From Rotaria sp. Silwood1 (lineage: Eukaryota > Rotifera > Eurotatoria > Philodinida > Philodinidae): a stretch of 64,000 nt of DNA. The notes under the pieces were generated by a model. That model saw nothing but the letters and a program-made list of their open reading frames with translations. It did not search any database and was not told where the DNA came from. Below, piece by piece: positions 58,501 to 64,000 of the stretch (position 1 is its first letter; every line of letters starts with the position of its first letter). Position numbers and translations under genes: made by a program. The DNA lies in contig CAJNOP010000002.1 of the NCBI GenBank assembly GCA_905250075.1, positions 6,003,565 to 6,067,564 of the forward strand. The letters are read 5' to 3'.

Positions 58501-58528
58501 AATAGTCGACGAAGAATAGACATTAACT

Positions 58529-61017
58529 ATGGCAGCAACACCTGAACAATTACAACAAGCCATTGAAAATTTCTTTCTTCTATTCAATGGTGTTGTCGTT
58601 TTTCGTAAGTTATTTAAAAAAACAAAAAGAATACTAGATAACAAAATTTTATTTGATATTTTAGTAATGAGTTGTGGTTATACACTCATTGAATCAGGTG
58701 GTGTTCGAAGTCAAAATGCAGGTCATAGCCTTTTTAAAACACTTCTTATTCTTAGTAAGTAGTAAAAAGAAAAAAAAAAACAAAATCTTCAAAAAAACAA
58801 AAATCCATAATTTTAGTTTCTTCAATCCTTGCTTATTGGATAACTGGTTATGCATTTGCTTTTGGTGGTTATGCTAATGTTATATTAGGCACACGTTTTT
58901 GGGCAAGTGAACGTTTTGGTGCAAAAGATCTTTATCCAGGCGTAGAAAATTTTACAAATTCAAATAATGCTTTTAATTTAAATAATCAAGATCCATATAT
59001 ACATTTCTTTTATCAATATATGTTAACATTTCTTGTTACAAATATAGCAGCAAGTGCATTTGCTGAACGATGTCGAGTACCAGTTTATGTACTTTTTTCA
59101 ATGCTTATGGCTGGTAGGTTTTATAGAATTGAATTGAATCGTAATAAAAAAATTTATTTTTTTTAGGATTTGTTTATCCATTTCTTGCACATTGGATGTG
59201 GGGTGCTAGTGGTTGGTTAGGTGCTGTTGTTGGTGCACGAGTAAGATAGAATCATATTTCATAATAATAATTTAATAGATTATAAAAAAATTTTTCTTCA
59301 ACCAAAAAAAAAAAAAATTAGGATTACGGTGGTAGTGCTATAATTTATTTAACAGCAGGTGTTGCTGCATTAATTGGTACAATCTTTCTTGGTCCACGTT
59401 TTGGTCGATTTGAACCACGTACATTACCTTTATTTGGTCATAGTATTCCAGTATATATATGAAAAATTTTTATAAACAAAAAAAAAAAAATAAACTTAAT
59501 TATTACTAATATTTAGATTACATCTGTTGGTGCAATTCTTGTTGCATTTGGTTTTTTTGTACTTAATTCAGGTGCTGATCATCGTATAACAGGAACAGCT
59601 TACGGTGATCGTGTTGGACATGGTCTTATTAATACACTTTTATCAGGTGCAACATCAGGTGCAACTTATTATTTATTACAACGTGTTATTGAATGTAAGA
59701 AAAAAAAATTGATCCAAAATTTGTTTATTTATTTTTCAATATTTAGCAATTAAACAACCAGCTCGTCATCTTAAACGACGTGTATTTTTATCAACAGTTA
59801 ATTCAATTATAGCTGGTATGGTTGCTGTTGCTGCTGGAGCTGTTGCATATAATCCGTGGTCAGCAATAATTGTTGGTGCTATTGCTGCATTAAGTTTCTT
59901 ATTATGGAGTAAATTATTACTTAAACTTCATATTGATGATCCTGTTGAAACAGCAGCTGGTATGAAAACAAGACAGAAAGAAAAAAAATCTTTGTTTAAA
60001 TAATTTATATTGTGTTTTTATAGTTCATATTGGTGGAGGTTTATGGGGTATTTTTGCTTTACCAATCTTCCGACGTACAGTTGGACCTAATGTTGATGGT
60101 GGATTTACTGAAAATACATTCGTTTCAATTATTTATCGAATTAGTGTTGGAGAAAGTTGGCGGGTAAAACGAAAAGAGAATTTTGCAAAGAAAAAAAAAA
60201 CATAAAATTAAGATTAACCATTATTTATTTAGGGATTACTTAATTCATTATGCACGGCAGCTGTTGTTATGGCTTGGACAGCTATATTTATTGCACTTCT
60301 CTTTCTTTTACTTAAACTAATTCGTTTATTAAAAGTTTCACAAGAAGAAGAATTACGAGGTACAAGAAATAAATTTTCATTATAATGAATTTTCTAATTT
60401 TTTATTTTTTTTTTTATATTGAAGGTATCGATTTATTTCAACATGGTGAACCAGCATATGCACTTCGTATTTATTGTGCTGCATGTGGTGAACAATTACA
60501 AGGTAAAACAATTGAACAAGAAACTGTTGGTGTACGAACAAATTTTCCAAATATTGTTACTGATGCTGAAGGAGGTATGTTAATTGAATTTCTTTTTTTA
60601 TTTTCATTCTATTATAAACTTTCTCTTCAAGCACATTTCTTTTTCCCCATTAGTTAAAGCTAAATATTAGTTTATCATAGTCATGATTAATATATATATT
60701 TCAGCCTACGTGCTCGATGATATGCGTAGGTAAGATGAAAAAAAAAAAAAAATCAGATACAATCATTTGCACTAGAGCTAAACAACAAACAAACAGACAA
60801 TCTTCTACTTTTGCATTTGCTCTTTGTAGATACACATTGTGCTTTTGCCTCTTTAATATAAAAACAAAAAATAAACTAAGAGAAATCCTTTTTTTCATTG
60901 ATGGTGACTGTTTTTTGTTGTATTTTTTTAGCAATCGTCCCTATCGAATATTTCAATGAACGTAATGGCTCAAATGGAATGAAAACCAAATCAATAAATG
61001 AAGAAAATCGTGTTTGA
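58529..61017 (+). CDS. AMT-type ammonium transporter
   Basis: Membrane channel of the Amt/Mep family, predicted to carry ammonium across the plasma membrane. Eleven exons join in phase: 58529-58604, 58665-58754, 58817-59113, 59167-59240, 59322-59450, 59517-59694, 59747-59959, 60024-60163, 60233-60359, 60425-60574 and 60932-61017 (519 aa). Recognisable parts are AYWITGYAFAFGGYANVI, the DYGGSAIIYLTAGVAAL helix, VHIGGGLWGIFALP and the cytosolic start EEELRGIDLFQHGEPAY, which matches the conserved GxDxxxHGE tail. About eleven hydrophobic helices are present. The second pore histidine is kept (His354 in VHIGGG). The first, normally in DxAGxxVVH, is Tyr188. A small extra exon may switch the C terminus. 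Rh-type proteins are excluded by the motifs. Confidence 0.9.
60705..60729 (+). other. Possible alternative 25-base exon of the AMT gene
   Basis: Flanked by TATATATTTCAG and GTAAGATG, a good acceptor and donor. If included after 60574 it adds AYVLDDMR and shifts the last exon to a frame ending SNRPYRIFQ and a stop at 60957-60959. If skipped, the tail is AIVPIEYFNERNGS and onward to 61017. Both forms are free of early stops. Confidence 0.5.
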
Positions 61018-62060
61018 TTTCTTTCTTCTTGTTTCTTATTCGTTCTTTTCTTCTTTTTTTTTTTCTTCTTGCAACACATCTTACGCACACAGAATATTTT
61101 CTAATAGTATCATTAAAGAATGATCATCAGGCTATATCTATTAACAGTATAAAGCGCTAGCAAAAAAACAAAAACTTCTTTTTTTTATGTATCGATGCGC
61201 AATGGTAAATGTTAGATTAGTATATGCGTGTGTGTGTGTGTATTGAAAAAGCTTTAAAATTTCTTTTCTTTTTTTTTTCTACAGTATTTCCTTCTTTTTT
61301 TTCTCTTTTGCTGTTGTGCTCATCTGTTTATATTTTTCTGACTATGACAATCGAAAAGTCAGAATCAATAGATAGATTATTATTACTATTATTATTATTA
61401 TTATTATTATATCTTTTATTCATCCTTATACTTCCTTGTTTTTGAGAATATTTGTCATCTTAAATACTTATTATTCGAGTTATGACACATTCCCCCATCC
61501 CATTCCCTCTCTCTCTCTCTTTCTCTTTTTGTTCTTTTCGTCATTCTATAAACTGTATTTTTTACGATTTAATTTTACTATTTCGTAGAAATAATACAGT
61601 ATGTCAATATGAATAGGAGTTTTCCTTTTTTGTCTCCCTCTCTCTTTTCTTTCTTTAATATTCACAGCAACAGCCTTATTTTATTGTTTTTTTTTCTTCT
61701 TCTTGCTCAAGTTCAGTTTGTATGTGTGTTTGATGTTTAAGCGTGTTTGTTGCATTCGAATTCATGTTTTTCCTATTTTCTTTCTTTTGTTGATGTTGCT
61801 TCGTGTTTGCAGTTAGTTTATAAGCAAATAAATGTATCGAAATTGTGTTGTGGAAGATGAGCATGCTTTATATAATTATCTAATAATTCAATATTGAATC
61901 CAAAATCATGACATCAGTTTTATACGATTAGTCTGTTGAATAATTCTTATGATTAATCATTTACGAAAATTAATTTATAGAATTCTATTAGAGATCAAAA
62001 GACATATCAACTAATCGAAGGATGTATAGTTTCCGTTTACTAATCACTGACTCATGAAGG
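61018..62060. other. AMT 3' region and spacer, no gene seen
   Basis: T-rich low-complexity sequence, pyrimidine tracts and a TTA microsatellite. It includes the presumed AMT 3' UTR. No conserved open frame. Confidence 0.5.
61376..61411. repeat. TTA microsatellite with one interruption
   Basis: About eleven ATT/TTA units downstream of the AMT gene, interrupted once by ACT. Confidence 0.85.
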
Positions 62061-62620
62061 AATCCATCCGGCTGATAATATCCATTTGAGCTTGTAGGTA
62101 GAATTCATAGTGCAGACATAAAATCTGAAAGGGTTCATCACATTAGAGCTTTCTTTGTGAGTTATGGTCACCTGTACTGAACTTTCAACGTATTACTAGA
62201 TATTACGAGAAAAATTGTAACATGAAGTTCCGACCTTGAATTCTTCCTATCAATTTATCTCACGGCCGTTATGATATCCGGAAAGTCATAGCTTAAATCG
62301 AAATAGTATGGCTAGAAAGTGGACGATTTTTATAGCTCTTGTGTGAAAGTAATGTTTTTTTATTTGCAAATGTCTTATCTCATAAGAAAAACATCCGTTT
62401 TAGATGAAAATTTCAGGATATTATAGCGACCATGAGAGCTATTGTTGAGAAAAATTTCCGTCTGAAACTCCTTCTTTCGATTTTTCTAGTGATACGCTGC
62501 AATAAGCTGAGAATTTAGTAAACTGATAATAACTTGAGAAGAAACACCTGATGTCATGAATCCTTTTAGTATTTTTATCTACATGATGAATTCAAACGGA
62601 GATTATCAATGGGATAGGTT
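62061..62620. mobile_element. Fold-back element downstream of AMT
   Basis: The left arm (GGCTGATAATATCCATTTGA, AGAATTCAT, AAAGGGTTCATCACAT, TTTCTTTGTGAGTTATGGTCA) is mirrored by the reverse complement of the right arm (TTGATAATCTCCGTTTGAAT, TCATCATGTAGATAAAA, AAAGGATTCATGACATC, TTTCTTCTCAAGTTATTATCA). Arms are about 200 bases or more, at roughly 65-70 percent match by eye. No ORF and no clear target duplication. Confidence 0.6.
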
Positions 62621-64000
62621 TCCTCGTTAAAGTAGTTAGTGAACAATGATTACAGTGGCATCAGTGAAACAAACCGTGACAAAAACTGCACGTTTTGATG
62701 AAGTTGATGTCTCAATGTTACAGCGAATTCGGATATCAGTGAACTTCATGCCATGATTTATTCCCCAATATTCACAGCACCGCTGTACAACCCTAAGCTA
62801 ATCTATTAAGTACAGATTCAGAATCTTTTTGTGTAAACTAACTGAAGAAAAATCCTTGAAATTTGTTTTGTATTCCATAAAAAAAAATAGTTTTTGTCAT
62901 ATGCTTGTACTTTAGGATCGCTTGATTAATGATGTTTTGGACACTATGAACATTCATAACGCTTATTTTTATTCGAGCTAAATGGCGAATATGTGTACTA
63001 AAACCATTCAAAATCAACAAAAAAGGAAAGATATTCTTCTTCATGAAATATTCTAAAGAAAATAATTCTACAATGTACATCAAAAATTCTATTGAACATA
63101 TAAGTTTCTTTGTGAAAAATCAGTATAGAATATGATGACAAAGACAATGTCAAGCTAAATATAGATAAGATATTAAAATCATGTTTGAAACGATTAATTC
63201 ATGAATGAATAAATCAAAGTTATCAGAGAAATATGCAAACAACTGAACCTTGAACTGTAGAACGAGATTATATATCATCGATGAAACAGTGAGCTATCTA
63301 TCATGATTTGACTGATGAGCTTTTGTATGTTGTGAAACATAATAATGCTAACATCGGAAAATGTCGTCATAAGCTTAATATGAATAATTGCAATAATGCA
63401 TAGTTAGAAGTGTCCATCAATTTTGATCAATCGACAAAAGTTGCAATTGACGATAGGGAAACAATAAGAACGGTAATAACTTTCCTATTAACGAATAATT
63501 CTCATTAATTTGTGATAATCCATGTACGACAAAAAAAAGCAGCAATTTTAGTACTACAAGTTTAAGATTCTTTAAATTGTAAAAGTATGTCTTTTTTTTT
63601 TTTGTCATTTAATTATTCAAAAGTTAACATCGACTGTCTTATCTATGTTTGAATCGTAACATTAATCAGAAATAATATGTACAGCAACATAGATAGTTCT
63701 AATAACAATGCCCTTTAAAACTCATTTATTCATCTTCAAATAGTACCTTATCTACATACTTCCAAACTATGGAAAGGTGACGTAAGAAGCAATGCAATTC
63801 TATAGGTAATTGACAAAGTATTGTGACTGCCTTTTCTTCAAACGTCTTCACACAGTATGTTACATTGTGAATGACCAATTTAGAAAGTTCCTATAGACGT
63901 GAAATACTCAACACTGTCTAATAGCAATAACAGCCTTTCGAATACAGTTTAATTAGAATGTAGACGAACATAGAACAAAAAAAAGCATACAGAAATACAG
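62621..64000. other. Right end of window, nothing recognised
   Basis: AT-rich sequence to the window edge. Short open frames have no recognisable motif and no in-phase exon chain could be built. Confidence 0.5.

Larger units (their letters stand above)
46315..58528. other. 12-kb gene-free spacer upstream of two divergent membrane-protein genes
   Basis: The interval between the Cav3 start (-) and the AMT start (+) is full of homopolymers, TC/GA tracts, TATATA runs and trinucleotide repeats. Open frames in it are short, low-complexity and without conserved motifs. Undetected 5' UTR exons of Cav3 or AMT, enhancers and non-coding RNA are all possible. GA-rich blocks (for example about 48250-48300, 50225-50290 and 54785-54815) are frequent. 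I could not support any gene. Confidence 0.5.

Overview
The window is a piece of an AT-rich animal genome. The genes have many short GT-AG introns (mostly 50-80 bases) mixed with a few kilobase-sized ones. The products are typical of ciliated metazoans: the axonemal regulator GAS8/DRC4, a T-type calcium channel, an HP1-like chromodomain protein and the ribosome-biogenesis ATPase NVL. Several start codons sit just after a pyrimidine-rich stretch ending in AG, and two genes (NARS2 and HP1-like) are only 60 bases apart head to tail. This suggests a lineage with spliced-leader trans-splicing. A rotifer or another small protostome fits best, but the lineage is inferred from gene style and is not proven.

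Layout. 1-345: 3' end of a dual-specificity phosphatase gene (+). 346-4370: gene-poor, with two minisatellites, one enclosed by inverted terminal repeats and holding a 10-base assembly gap, plus a pair of direct repeats and an AT-rich tandem array. 4371-7826: GAS8/DRC4 (-), ten exons, complete. 8060-9208 and 9463-12583: two Ser/Asn-rich multi-exon models (-); the second opens with a domain resembling BAF (barrier-to-autointegration factor). 12704-13087: GSKIP (+), divergent from the BAF-like gene across 120 bases. 14966-20025: mitochondrial asparaginyl-tRNA synthetase NARS2 (+). 20086-23702: HP1-like protein with an unusually long hinge (+). 24243-30705: NVL, 22 exons (+). 31045-46314: Cav3 T-type calcium channel alpha-1 subunit (-), 25 exons per transcript, with two mutually exclusive exons for the domain II extracellular turret. 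46315-58528: 12 kb of low-complexity sequence between divergent genes, in which I can support no gene. 58529-61017: AMT-type ammonium transporter (+) with a Tyr where the first pore histidine normally lies. 61018-64000: no gene seen.

The reconstructed coding models (GAS8 479 aa, NARS2 480 aa, HP1-like 366 aa, NVL 749 aa, Cav3 2208 or 2234 aa, AMT 519 aa) were joined by eye from GT-AG boundaries with phase kept at every junction. Total lengths agree with the families where I know them.

The most striking non-genic theme is a set of long imperfect palindromes in introns and spacers (17.6, 18.6, 25.1, 32.0, 33.2, 38.9 and 62.1 kb). Some have TA-flanked Tc1/mariner-like ends, and two or three appear to be copies of one fold-back family. 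Several lie inside host introns and would form long RNA hairpins when transcribed.
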